NCBI GenBank assembly: GCA_030052745.1
Contig: JANBVO010000038.1
Coordinates: forward strand, 62,001 to 126,000
Reading direction: 5' to 3'
DNA length: 64,000 bases
Source of the DNA: Pleurostoma richardsiae
Lineage: Eukaryota > Ascomycota > Sordariomycetes > Calosphaeriales > Pleurostomataceae
The position numbers and the translations under genes are program-made. Below the pieces are notes generated by a model. It was not told the origin of the DNA. It made no database searches and saw nothing but the letters and a program-made list of their open reading frames with translations. Every line of letters begins with the position of its first letter. The first letter of the stretch is position 1. This document shows, one piece after another, positions 1 to 10,772 of this stretch.

Positions 1-1622
1 GCATCGTTCAGCGTAGCACTCTCGAGCGCGTCTCCGAGACTGCTCATGGGGTCCAAGGCACCAGTGGCTGCAGATTGCGCTCGAGCTGCCTCCGCGCGCT
101 TCTTCCGGGCCAGTTCTCTCGCTTCCTCAGGGCTAAGGGGACCCCGACGTTTGTTTTGAGGGAGCTCACTTTCAGGGATAGACACCATCTTACTGACGTA
201 CGCGACCACTGGGTCTGATTTCGACTGTTTGAAGTTGACCATCGCATCTCGTATTGCCGGGTCGATGAAGTCGGAGTCAGGCGACGAGTCCAGCAGCTCC
301 GGCAGGCGCTCAGCTTGCGCTATTCGAGGTGACGGCAGGGACTCGACGACCGAGACGAGGAGGGCGGTAGATAAGGGCAGCCAAGAGGAGAAAACAGTGG
401 TTAGTAGTAACCGCGGGTCCCTGGACCTCATGATGTGCGGCGGTATTGTGATGTTCAACGACTTGGTGATCTTCTCCAGCAGGACATGGTCTCCCTTTCC
501 ACCGTCTCCTCCAATAGTGGCGTTGTACGCAGCCCATATTTGCTCCAGAACCAGCTGGACGAAAATGGGCTTCAAGCTCCGGCCCTTGAGATGCTTCGGC
601 CCTAGGATCTTTTTCGTTTTCGGGTCCAAATAGAAGTTACCCCATAGAACTTTCTCCATGACGCTTCGTTTAATTCCCAACTTCTTCTCGTAAAGTCCGG
701 CAAACTGCCTGACGGTGAAAGCCCAGCCATCAATGGCACTGCCAAAAATGACGTTATTCTTCTCCGGTGCAAAATAGATCTCCTCATCATCCCGTTCCTG
801 GAATTGTAGTTCTCCACTATCGCTTTGCTGGTCGATCAACTGCGCTTCCTTGGCAGCAGCAGCCTTGACCCTCTCCTCCATCCTCTCTCGCCAGTTGAGG
901 TCCTCTTCCATTCGCTCGCCCTGAAAGAAACTGCCCAGTACTGCGTTGACCTGTTCCAACAGCTTGCTAAGATGGACATATGCCTCAGTCGGGGTCATCT
1001 TCAGTTCCGTGACGAGCCTGTCCATCTTGTTGATGACCAGCAGGGGTTTAAGCTTCTCTTCCCACGTCTGCCGGAGGACCGTAACAGTCTGGCTACACAC
1101 TCCCTCCACGGCGTCGACAAGCACGACAGCTCCATCGCAGAGGCGAGAAGCTGTGGAGACCTCGCTGCTGAAGTCGATATGTCCCGGGGAGTCGATCAGA
1201 TTTATGAGGTATTCCTTGGGCTCAGGCGTCGCTTCCGGGCTTGATCTCCGGAGCATCTGGAAAAAGAGAGATATGGCCGAGGACTCCATGGTGATTCCTC
1301 GCAGCTGCTCGTCTGGTCGGGAGTCCAGATACCGGATCTTTCCGGCCAGTTTGGGTGAGATGATGCCATTAGTGGCAATGAGAGCATCAGTTAAGGACGT
1401 CTTGCCATGATCCTGAGATGACAGTTAGACTGTGTCTCGTGCTTCAGCATGACCTGATGGGTGAAAGCACTTACGACGTGTGCGAGAATACAAATCTATC
1501 AGAACCAAATAGTGGTCAGTATCCAGCCTATAGGTAGTGAGGTCCATGTAAGAACTCACGTTTCGGACATCGTCAGCATGCTGCTGAAGCTTTGCCAGCT
1601 TTTCTGGACTGACAACCGGCAT
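1..1622 (-). CDS. EFL1: Elongation factor-like GTPase 1 (ribosome assembly GTPase), 5' part
   Basis: This cytosolic translational GTPase works with SBDS/Sdo1 to release eIF6 from pre-60S subunits. Three exons are visible: 1622-1560, a 21-nt micro-exon 1495-1475, and 1412 running off the window start. Joining them gives [28 protein letters not shown], which restores the G1 region of EF-2-like GTPases. Further on are the G2 region RGITMESSAI, G3 DSPGHIDF and G4 NKMD. An acidic, Glu/Arg-rich insert follows G4, as expected for EFL1 rather than eEF2. The ATG at 1622 begins MPVVSPEKLAK. The two introns are 64 and 62 nt with GTGAGT and GTAAGT donors. The gene is divergent from eIF3L. The 3' end lies outside the window. 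Confidence 0.93.
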
Positions 1623-2311
1623 TATGACGATTGTTTCCGACTCTCATATGGATGTAGGGAGATCATAGATAAGAATTCATCAGAGATCTATACCGAACAC
1701 CTTATATATCGTGTGAAGAAAGCTGCACTTCTAGCCTAAGAGGCGAATGAATGATGCAGTATGAGTAACAATCGGTAACAGATTTCTTCCCTTCTCGACA
1801 TGGCGGGGCAAAACGACTTGCAGTTCCTGACAAATTGTTAAGAATACCCTTGCAAACAGGCAGAAGGTGGGGCTCTCATTAACAGCGCCGCATCAGTTTC
1901 GTGTACATCGCGGGGCAGAGGAAACGATGCTTGCTGCTTTTATATCTCCGTTCTCAAAACAGCACAGGTATTCAGGTCTACTCTCATGAAATATAGGCTA
2001 TGACCAGATTGTTGAGGGGTTTCTTCATATTATGCCTTGTAAACTTGTCCAGTTACTTTTTGTGCTGTAAAAACTCCCTCTCTGTCGGATCGGAAGGAGA
2101 TGCGACTATCCAGGATTTACTCTGTATAAGGATATCAATACATGCAAGTATCGGGCTTCTCTAGCCCTAATTGTCGTCGGTGAAATTTCAAAATATCCAA
2201 CGACGGGCCCCTCAAATCATACCTCGAGCCCCGCGACGGATTTCCGAGACCTCCAGACCGACAGCAGCACTCTGGAACGGCCAGATTGTTGCGACGGACA
2301 AGCCGACAAAA
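1623..2311. other. Intergenic, shared promoter region of EFL1 and eIF3L
   Basis: About 690 bp lie between two divergent translation-related genes. I see no RNA gene, repeat or convincing ORF. A shared control region is plausible because both products act in ribosome biogenesis or translation, but no specific site stands out. Confidence 0.5.
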
Positions 2312-3868
2312 ATGAGCGCTTTCCAGAACGGCGCGGCTCCGGCGCGCGCGGTGAACGTCGACAGCGATGTGGAGGAGGAAGCCCTGGTGGCCGACTACCA
2401 GGAGCAGGTCCAGTATGAGGATGGCTTGGAGGAGTTGGAGCCTGTCAGCTCCCTTACGATGGCCCAACAGACAGATGATATTCAGTCGCGACTCGCCGCC
2501 GCCGCCCAGCCGCTGGATTTCTCGGCTCCTCTAGAGGTCAAGTTCCAGAGCTACGACCAATACTGCAGCTTGTTCCACTTCATCCTCAACTCGGATGGCC
2601 CTGTGGATCTCGAGCCGCCTTCTGTGAGCATTGCCGTCTCCTAGATGCAGTAAATCAGGCTCTAATATCGCATTTAGTACTATTGGGCGTGGGATGTCAT
2701 CGACGAATTTATTTACCAGTTCAACTCCTTCTCTTCGTACCGGATGCGGATCGCCAGGCAAGCGAACAATGAGGAGGAGGTGCAAATCCTGCGCGAGAAC
2801 CCCAACACCTGGGGATGCTACAGCGTTCTGAACGTCCTCTACTCCCTCATTCAGCGGTCGAACATCACAGAGCAGCTGGCGGCGATGCGGCGTAACGAGG
2901 ACCCCATGTCCGTGGCCGGCGAGTATGGTTCTAAGAGCATTTACCGGATGCTGGGCTACTTCTCGATCATCGGCCTCCTTCGGGTCCACTGTCTCCTGGG
3001 CGATTTCAGCCTCGCCCTCAAGACGCTTGATGATATTGAGCTGAACAAGAAGGCGATGTTCGCTAGAGTCATGGCGGCCCACTTCACGACGTACTACTAT
3101 GTCGGCTTTTCCTACATGATGATGCGCCGCTATGCCGACGCCATCCGCATGTTCAGCCACATCCTGGTGTACGTCTCGCGGACTAAGAATTTCCAGAAGA
3201 ATGCCCAGTACGACTCGATCACGAAGAAGAACGATCAGATGTACGCGCTGATCGCTATCTGCGTTGCCTTCCACCCTACCCGTCTCGATGACACCATCCA
3301 CACCGCCCTTCGGGAGAAGTATGGCGACCAGCTTCTGAAGCTGCAGCGCGGCGGACCCGAGTCCCTTCCCATCTTCGAGGAGCTCTTCCGGGCCGCTTGC
3401 CCCAAGTTCATCTCCCCCGTTCCGCCCGATTTCGATCACCCGGAGGCGAATATCGACCCCGTCGAGCATCACCTGTCCATCTTCATGGATGAGGTCAAGA
3501 CTAACATGATGAGCCCCACCGTCAAGTCCTACCTGCGACTTTACACCACGATGGATCTGAAGAAGCTGGCCGGTTTCCTGGATGTCCAACCCGAGGAGCT
3601 TCGCTCGTGGCTCTTGGTCACGAAGCAGCGGACTAAGCAGCTGCGGTGGACGGAGCATGGGCTGCTCGACGGCGAGCTCGTCAATGTTAGCGACCTGGAC
3701 TATGCTCTGCAAGGTGTAAGTGTTACAAAAGTTCCCAAGCCCCCCGCATGTCTACGCTGCGCATATACTGATTGCAAGCTGCAGGATTTGATTCACATCT
3801 CGGAAGCTAAGGTTGGCCGCAAGCTGGTGGATTGGTATCTGCGCAATCTGTCCCGCACCTACGCGTGA
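2312..3868 (+). CDS. eIF3l: Eukaryotic translation initiation factor 3 subunit L
   Basis: PCI-domain subunit of the eIF3 complex, which binds the 40S ribosome during initiation. Exons are 2312-2623, 2678-3715 and 3785-3868. The junction at 2623/2678 gives EPPS-YYWAWDVIDEFIYQF and the junction at 3715/3785 gives DLDYALQG-DLIHISEAK, both typical of fungal eIF3L. The body has the conserved stretches NPNTWGCYSVLNVLYSLIQR, YFSIIGLLRVHCLLGDFSL, VGFSYMMMRRY and KKNDQMYALIAICVA, with the PCI region in the C-terminal third. I chose the ATG at 2312 (MSAFQNG). An in-frame start at 2171 would add 47 basic residues not expected in the family. The second intron is 69 nt and stop-free in frame. The protein is about 477 aa. 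Confidence 0.95.
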
Positions 3869-4869
3869 TGGATTGCGCATGATGGATGGGATGATCTCTG
3901 CGCGTCCTCCCGCAAAATTATCTTGGTGTCCCCTTGTCACTGTGTAATATGGGAATGCGGTTACGCAGGGCTCTTTGTCAGCTGCATTGCATTGGCGTCC
4001 TGGTACGGAGGATAGGAAGTTGGGAAGATGAGTGATGACGACTTGGCAAAAACGGTCAATGATGCTGCGGCCGCCGGTGTCCTGCCCAAATAGCCCGTCC
4101 GGGACTGGATTGGTCCGGTGGTGGAGGGTAGCCCCTGCTGGCACGCCGAAAGGGGGTGTTTGCCGGCAGCCCTTAGAGAGGGCGGAGATAGTTCACGTAG
4201 AAGAAGAATGAGAAAGTGAATCACTTCCCACTGGCTGTCGGCGTCGGTCTCCTGCGCGCCACAGCTCCTTGCGTATGATAACCGACGTTGTTCCCGCTCA
4301 CCGGGTGAAGCAACGAAAATGGTTCGGCGGGTCGCGAGAGGAGTCGGTGGGCGACGTGCCGCTTGCCATCCCGCATGGAGAGGGTGCCAGGCTGCCAGCT
4401 GGCGGGTCGCCGTGTGTTTGCCGACACGGCCAAGACGGCGCTTGCAGGCAAGCTGCATCGACCTTGGCGGACAGCAGAGGCCTCCCTCCCTTGCTGCAAA
4501 CAAAGATGAGAAGTGACACCGCCTTGTCCAGCCGTCCCCCGCCTCTGCCAAGGGAAGCCATGGTCGCGAAACGTCACTCTCTCGCTCTGCTTTTGCCCAT
4601 CACGTGATGTGACTTGGGCCACTCGGAGAGACGGGCGACTCTCCAGGCCCTCCTCTCGTCTTGGCAGCGACATGCCTAAGGAATTTCGCCTGGAGACGCG
4701 GGCGGGCCTGATTGCTTGCTCTCTTACGAGAATCTCTCCACCTGAAGCTTCCTCGATGCATGTTTTCTCTCGAGTCAGCCTCTGCCGGCCGCTTCCCAAG
4801 GCTACAAGAGCACCGGCATAGCAAAACCCGAAACCTCTCCTCTACGTTACTGTCCATCGAGGGCGCACC
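3869..4869. other. Intergenic, 1 kb upstream of the USP-domain gene
   Basis: No gene is supported here. Short overlapping ORFs on both strands have no recognisable protein features. The part nearest the next gene is C/T-rich and holds one E-box-like palindrome, listed separately. Confidence 0.5.
4598..4609. promoter_or_regulatory. E-box palindrome CATCACGTGATG
   Basis: A perfect 12-bp palindrome around TCACGTGA lies about 260 bp upstream of the USP-domain gene start. TCACGTGA is the known target of Cbf1/USF-type bHLH factors. Function here is inferred from sequence and position only. Confidence 0.4.
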
Positions 4870-7525
4870 ATGTCCCAGCCGGCTGCGTCACCACCAACGG
4901 CACCGCCGACTCTACTAGCCTCGCCTCAGCCAACAGGTGCCGGGAGCCCCGACTCCGACGTCTCGCCCACCTCGCAGCCGCCGACCAAATCCCAGAACGA
5001 GCCGGCCGCGTCGGCCGACTACTTCTCCCGCACGGCATCCGAGCATCGATCTGAGAGCTCGAAGACGAGCGGCGGTGGTGGAGAGTCGGACACGTCGAGC
5101 AGGTCTGCGTCGACCGTGACTAGCCCAAGGCCGCAAGCTAGCGGCTCCCTGGTGCCAGATGAGGACCACCGCACCCCGGATGAAAACGAACGTCCCAATA
5201 TTATTTCGAGGAAGTCATCAACCGCGTCGGTCACGTTCCGAGCGCCAAAGGATCCGTCGCTGCCTCAGGGCCGCCAGCGGAGAACCGACGCTGGCCGTCT
5301 CCGAGCATCGTCGCCCACACCGTCGAGGTCAGTACTGAGCTTTTCGCACCCTTTCTTCAGTGTCTCTTCACTTTTCCTCTTCATCACGGTGGGAATGGGT
5401 CGCCATCAAGCGGTGGCGCGACACAGGCCACAGCTCTCCACACGGTCCAGCCATGGGAGAGTTTGGAGAGGCACCGTCACACGAGAAAGTCAGCTTGGGT
5501 GAAAGAAGTTGGTGCGGCTGCAGTCCTCTTTTTATGTCGCTCTCCAGCTATCGGTATCCCCACTCCGCTTCTCTAGCCTCCGGCGCGAAGGGAAAGGCCC
5601 TCGAGAGACAGGTACACTGCACTGCACTGCACTGCGCTGCACCACCTCGTCACTTCTCTGGTCTCCGGCTGCGGCCTCGAAATCCCGCGGGGGGAAGTTC
5701 GTCATGTGCTCTGCTCTTTTGCTGTTCCTGGCGTCGGTGGAGCACATACGGCGCATCTGACTTCCTCAAGCGGACACTTGCACTGAGGAATTCCCGGCTC
5801 TGCTCGTCGCACGGCACAGGAGAGTGCGCCCATTCGTCATGCCTCGCCCAACCCCACCTCCCCACTCCCTGACGGCTACACTACACTACACTCTAATCGT
5901 CGTGCCCTCTCGAAAGAAGGGACAGCCCTGGTTCTGGCCTGGGCTGGGCGAGCCCGCCAGCTCCGGACTGCCGCGCCGCTGATTCGCCCACCTTGCTGCC
6001 TTTGCCTTAGTTCTGTCCCGAGGAAGAGGCACTCACCTCCATCAGGCAAAAGGGCACCCGCCTACACTTTCCCTATCGTTTCTTCTCTTGGCTGGAACTC
6101 AGTTCGCCCGGTTTCTCACCAGCACTGCCCCTCTCTTAGCCTCCACACCCAATTGCCTCAGTTTCGACGACATACCGAACCTTCCTTAAAGCTTACCACG
6201 CTCTCTCTCATAACCTGTCCCTCTTCCCCCTCTCCAGGCGTACTCTACAATCCCTCTCACTCCTACCTTGCATGGCCGCCAGGAGCACGCGAGCAACGCC
6301 GCATTCACTGCAATGATTTCCGCGCTGACACAGCCGTCGTCCCCTCCCAGATTCCGACCGCACGTGGCATTCGACAATGTCGTCGTCGGCGAAGCTACCA
6401 AGAGCAACACTCCGTCCTACACGGTAACCGTCAGGCACGCCGGGTACCAGCCTAAGCGGCGATCCAGAACTTTCATGGTCGGCGTGGACGAGCACCCGTA
6501 TTCTAATGACGCACTGCAATGGCTGCTCGACGAGTTCGTGGACGATGGTGACGAGGTCGTGTGCGTGCGGGTGGTCGAGAAAGACGTGCGCGCTGTTGGA
6601 GAGCGAAACTACCAGGAGGAGGCAAACTCTATAATGGCGAAAATACAGGAGAGAAGCGGCCAAAGCCGTGCGATCAGCCTCGTGCTCGAGTACGCTGTCG
6701 GCAAGCTGCACTCGACGTTTCAACGTCTGGTACGATATTCTCTGCTCCCTACTGAATAGGAGGTGCGGGTGCTCCGGTTCGGCTACGGTTCGGCTAACCG
6801 TTCTCGCATGACAGATTCAGATGTACCAGCCATCTATGTTGATTGTCGGCACGCGAGGCCGCTCGCTCGGAGGCATTCAAGGACTCGTCAACACCCGCAA
6901 TTCGTTCTCGAAATACTGCTTACAATATTCACCTATCCCCGTGGTCGTTGTCCGGCCCGACGATAAACGCCAGAAGAAGAAAGAGAAGCGCAGCCAAGAC
7001 CCCGACAAGCAGAGCTACATCAAGATGCTCGCGTCGAACAAGGGTATGCACGAAGCAGACAGTGAGAATAGCAGCATCTACGACATGGAGATGCGCATCT
7101 CCCCCGACGAAGAGGCCCATAAGGTGGCCGCTGCAATCGGGTTACCAGCCGCCTTCGACCCGACGCTGAAGCCGATCAAAGATCCGTTTGGCCAGCATCC
7201 ACGGCCCTCGACGGCTCCAGCGGTCCAGTCGTCTCCGCTGGTGTCGCCTGCTATTGTTGACTCGGATGCGATCGGTCCTGTCATTGCCCCGGTCGCCTCC
7301 CCCGAAAGCGGCGACGAGGAGAGCGAGGACGAGGAGGAGGACGCCGAGTTCGACGTCCAAAGCGGTTCGCAGGTCCTGCAATCGCAGAAGAAGGAGCGGC
7401 TGCACGAGATGGAGGTCGGCGAGGCGGCGGCACTGCTGAAGAGCCAGCCTGCCGTCGACGAGGAATCCGACTCGGACGAGGATGGCGGAGGGGAGGTTGC
7501 CGGAGGGGATGTTCCCAAGGCATAG
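4870..7525 (+). CDS. Universal stress protein (UspA) domain protein with disordered flanks
   Basis: Exons are probably 4870-5331, 6238-6729 and 6815-7525, giving 554 aa. The first about 150 residues are Ser/Pro/Thr-rich and look disordered. The UspA domain starts near RSRTFMVGVDEHPYSNDALQ and ends with IVGTRGRSLGGIQGL and YSPIPVVVVRP, the nucleotide-binding end of the Usp fold. An acidic tail (ESGDEESEDEEEDAEFD) follows. Intron 2 (85 nt, donor GTACGA) is secure because it joins FQRL-IQMYQPSMLIVGTR. Intron 1 is 906 nt, long for this genome. The pair GTACTG at 5332 and CAG at 6237 keeps frame and gives SRS-AYSTIPLTPTLHGRQ, but the donor is weak. A separate downstream start for a shorter form cannot be excluded. 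Its role is probably stress-related nucleotide binding. Confidence 0.82.
5616..5640 (+). repeat. (ACTGC)n short tandem repeat in the long intron
   Basis: Four perfect ACTGC units followed by GCTGC lie inside the 906-nt first intron of the USP-domain gene. A second short run of CTACA units is at about 5877-5892. Confidence 0.7.
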
Positions 7526-8488
7526 CCTCAGGCCCGTAGGCATCTTCAAACCACCGATCCGCGCCACCACATCTGGCTGCTCTTTCCGGCTGATGCTTCA
7601 TATCTGCTTTTGGGCTCTACAAGCAAGGTGTTTCAGGATGAAGAAGGAGCCACGATACGGAAAACAATACGTGGACACATCAGTATGGCTCGGCTGGCAC
7701 GCCACCTCGCAATTCCATTGTAAAATGGGCCTGGTTTCAGTGCAAAAAGTCCGGTTTTAAGTTGAGCGAGGTGCTCCGTGCAATTCGGGCCTTCATTCGA
7801 CTTGCTGGAGCAGAGAAGGATTCAGTGCGCTCCCGGACTGACCGCTCTTGCATTTCTCTAGCTTGGCTTTAGGGGTCTATAGGTTAGAGCTTATGAATCA
7901 AATGAAGCAAAATATTCCTCTCCATCGGTGTCATCTGTGTCGTGTTCTGCATTCTGTGTCCACCGTCATGGTCCCTCTGTGCCCCTCTGCCGAGCCACAG
8001 ATAGCGCTTAATTGACCGAGTCGAGTTCTGTAACCTGCGACTGGACCCCGCGCTAACAGTCAGAAGCGCCGCGTGGCGCATTCCATCAACCTGGTGCAGA
8101 TCAGGCGTATATTCGTCACTCAGTAACCGGGGTCGTGCCCTTGTCAGCACTTAAAGAGACCAGATGTTGATCGGCGGTTTTCGCCTGCGACCAAGTCTAC
8201 ACGAGCACACGAGCCTAATCTGCGAAAACTTCCACCTAGCCAGAAGCCTGCGAAGCGAATATCGAATGTAGGACGACGGGATCCTCTCAACCTGCGACCT
8301 GTTTCAGGACAAACGTGCGACAAGGCCGAAGAATGCTCCCGCGATCTGCCACGTCTACCATCAGCCTCCGGCGCCGACGACGACAGCAGCACCACCATCA
8401 CCACCTCCATCAGCATCATCCAAGCGACCGGAACCCGACCGGCCCTCGCTTTCACCCGCGTTAGACACAACTGCACAGCAGACAGCAA
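7526..8488. other. Intergenic between the USP-domain and GPHR genes
   Basis: About 960 bp with no supported gene. Both neighbours are on the plus strand, so the region holds the terminator of one and the promoter of the other. No repeat or RNA gene was recognised. Confidence 0.45.
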
Positions 8489-10258
8489 ATGCATACCTCG
8501 CCGGAGGACTGCGGCGATGACTCCTGCACCGCCGCCGCCCCGCCCTCCGTCGCCGGCACGCTCGTCTCCCTCTCGCCCTTCATAATCACCTTCGCCGCCG
8601 TCAGCCTCTTCGCCGCCCGCCGGCTCTTCCCGCGCCTCAGCCGCGCCGGCCCCTCCACCAGCGACGGCGAGGACCACTACCTCCCGGCCTCGGCGCCCCT
8701 GACCCTCCAGCAGGCGCACGCGGAGCACGGCGCCCGCTCGCCGGGCCGGCGCCTCGCGGCCGCGACCTTCGCCGCCACCGTCGGCCTGTCCGCCGTGCTG
8801 GCCGAGCTGATCCTCGCGGAGGTCTCCGAGGTCGTCGACCCGGCCGCGCGCGACGCCGCCCTGCGCGTCGTCGTGCCCACCCTGCTCTTCCTGCTCATCG
8901 CGCTCATCCCCTTCCTCGAGGTGCAGTCGCTCGTGCGCGCCGCGGGCTGGAGCTTCCAGCGCACCGCGAGGGGGAGGGTGCCGCGGGCCGCGTGGGCGCT
9001 GCAGGCGGTCGGGTTCGGGGGGTGGCTGCTCGCGTTCTGGACGCTGGGCACGGCGGTGCTGCCCGGGGCGAACGAGAGCTACATCTATGCGCGGGACGGG
9101 CGGGAGGACTTCGACAGCACGGGGGTGGCGATCGGGACGAGGGTCGCAGCGGGGGAAGAAAAGGGGGTGGGCCTGGAGGGCTGGACCCGCGAGGCCCTGG
9201 CGAGGGCGTGCCTCGAGCGGATCGGTGTTATCGGCATCGCGCTCATGGCGCTGCTGTCCGGCTTCGCGAGCGTGTCCAGCCCCTGGCACTTGCTGGCCGA
9301 CACGCGGTCGTACCGCCGCCGACCGGTGACGGACGCTGATGTTGCGCGGAAGCAGGCCGGGCTGGACGCCACCCGCGAGATGCTCGTCACCAAGCAGCAC
9401 AGGCTGCGGTCGTTACAGAGGAAGGCCGCGGTGGCGGCGGAAACGGCAGCGGCGGCAGGGCGGGGAGGCTCGGGCGGCGTGATGGGGAAGATCGTCGGGT
9501 CGCTGAGGGGCATCGGCAACAGCGACGCACAGGAGATCAAGACGCTACAACTCGAGATCTCCGGCCTAGAGACCATGGAGACCAACCTCTCCGCTTCGCT
9601 CTCCTCCCTCCGCAGCAAACAGACCGCGCAGTCGCGCGCCGGCACCGCCGCGGGGCGGCTTCTCGCCGTGCCCACCCTCGCGTTTTCCGCGTACTGCGTC
9701 TACCGCATCCTCGCCACGACGCTCACCACCGCGCGGCGCATCCTCCGCCCCGGCTCCGCCAGCTTCTCCTCCTCGGACCCCATCAGCCGCCTGCTGGGCC
9801 TGCTCGCGCGGCACTGGGACCCCAAGATCGACCAGCTCGCCTGGGCGCGGCAGGCCTCCTTCCTGCTGTCCGGCGTGATCCTCGCCGCCAGTGCCAACTC
9901 CGCCCTGCAGACCTACCGCCTGCTCGCGCGCTGGGCCCCCGCCCCGCTGCTGCGCCAGGCCCGCGCCAACCTCGCCCTCATGGTCGGCCAGGTCTCGGCC
10001 ACGTACGTCATCAGCGCCGCCATGCTGCTGCGCGGCAGCCTCCCGCGCGAGGTCGGGTCCGCGGTCGGCCACGCCCTCGAGAGCGCCCTGGAGCCCGGCT
10101 TCGTGGACCGCTGGTTCGAGGGCTGGTTCCTCGTCGCGTCGGCGGCGACGGCGGCGGGGATCTGGGTCGGGGGCAAGCTGGCCGGCGGGTTCGGTGGTGG
10201 CGACTGGGACGAGTGGGATGAGTTCGGCGGGGAGGAGATGGGCCAGAAGAGGTCATGA
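8489..10258 (+). CDS. Golgi pH regulator / GPR89 family multi-pass membrane protein
   Basis: A 589-aa, single-exon membrane protein of the GPHR family (Golgi pH regulator in animals, GTG in plants, often annotated ABA_GPCR). Known members sit in the Golgi or ER and act in anion conductance and acidification. The N-terminal half has hydrophobic segments near residues 20-45, 90-110, 130-150 and 175-195. A long hydrophilic, coiled-coil-like loop (about 290-400, with KQHRLRSLQRKAAVAAET) splits the protein as in the family. More membrane segments follow near 410-430, 465-485, 510-530 and 555-575. The C-terminus is acidic. The start ATG has no competing upstream in-frame ATG. The coding strand is very GC-rich, which creates a long but meaningless antisense ORF. 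Confidence 0.85.
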   Translation: MHTSPEDCGDDSCTAAAPPSVAGTLVSLSPFIITFAAVSLFAARRLFPRLSRAGPSTSDGEDHYLPASAPLTLQQAHAEHGARSPGRRLAAATFAATVGLSAVLAELILAEVSEVVDPAARDAALRVVVPTLLFLLIALIPFLEVQSLVRAAGWSFQRTARGRVPRAAWALQAVGFGGWLLAFWTLGTAVLPGANESYIYARDGREDFDSTGVAIGTRVAAGEEKGVGLEGWTREALARACLERIGVIGIALMALLSGFASVSSPWHLLADTRSYRRRPVTDADVARKQAGLDATREMLVTKQHRLRSLQRKAAVAAETAAAAGRGGSGGVMGKIVGSLRGIGNSDAQEIKTLQLEISGLETMETNLSASLSSLRSKQTAQSRAGTAAGRLLAVPTLAFSAYCVYRILATTLTTARRILRPGSASFSSSDPISRLLGLLARHWDPKIDQLAWARQASFLLSGVILAASANSALQTYRLLARWAPAPLLRQARANLALMVGQVSATYVISAAMLLRGSLPREVGSAVGHALESALEPGFVDRWFEGWFLVASAATAAGIWVGGKLAGGFGGGDWDEWDEFGGEEMGQKRS

Positions 10259-10772
10259 GGCTGGGGCTTTGACTTTTTGAGAGGGGGAGTTTTGCTCTTT
10301 TCAGGAACTGGAGTTTGGGATAACTGGATGTGTACGATGTGTGATATCCGGAAATATGAGGAGGCCGGTAAGCCGTTTCTTGTACATAAGTAGGAGGGAG
10401 TCCTCGGTCTTGAACTGGTCTGCCTGGGTCGCCATGGAAATATACCAGTGTTTCTCTCACGCACGGAGTACTGGGGGTGCCTTCTTCCTATGGCTGCAAA
10501 ACTCTAGATAGAGACGAAGAAGAGAAATGTATCCGGCTGTACAGCGAAGGTCTTGCGGAAGGGTTGGGAAGTATTGCTAAATCCCGAGGTCAATTCATAC
10601 GCGCCAATCCTAATTCAAGTGCGCTGGCCTGCCAGCCTAATCACTCTGCTCAACACATTGATTGCTAGGGGCATTCTTGTTTCTCCAATCTCCTCCAGTG
10701 CCTGTTCTGCTACATTTCACGCCATCATGCATGCATTCACCTTTCTCTCGATGCTCCCCGTGAAGCCATCAA
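10259..10772. other. Convergent intergenic region
   Basis: About 510 bp between the 3' ends of the GPHR gene and NLR 1. It contains one copy of the recurrent ACGGAGTAC motif at 10463 and no supported gene. Confidence 0.45.

Noticed and set aside
2531-3712. 393-codon minus-strand ORF antisense to eIF3L
   Set aside because: Mirror of a highly conserved, codon-biased gene. Its translation is a Val/Leu/His/Arg-rich string without family features.
8144-9400. 418-codon minus-strand ORF antisense to the GPHR gene
   Set aside because: Its translation is Arg/Gly/Ala-rich with no domain, and it arises from the strong GC bias of the plus-strand gene, which has a clear membrane-protein pattern.
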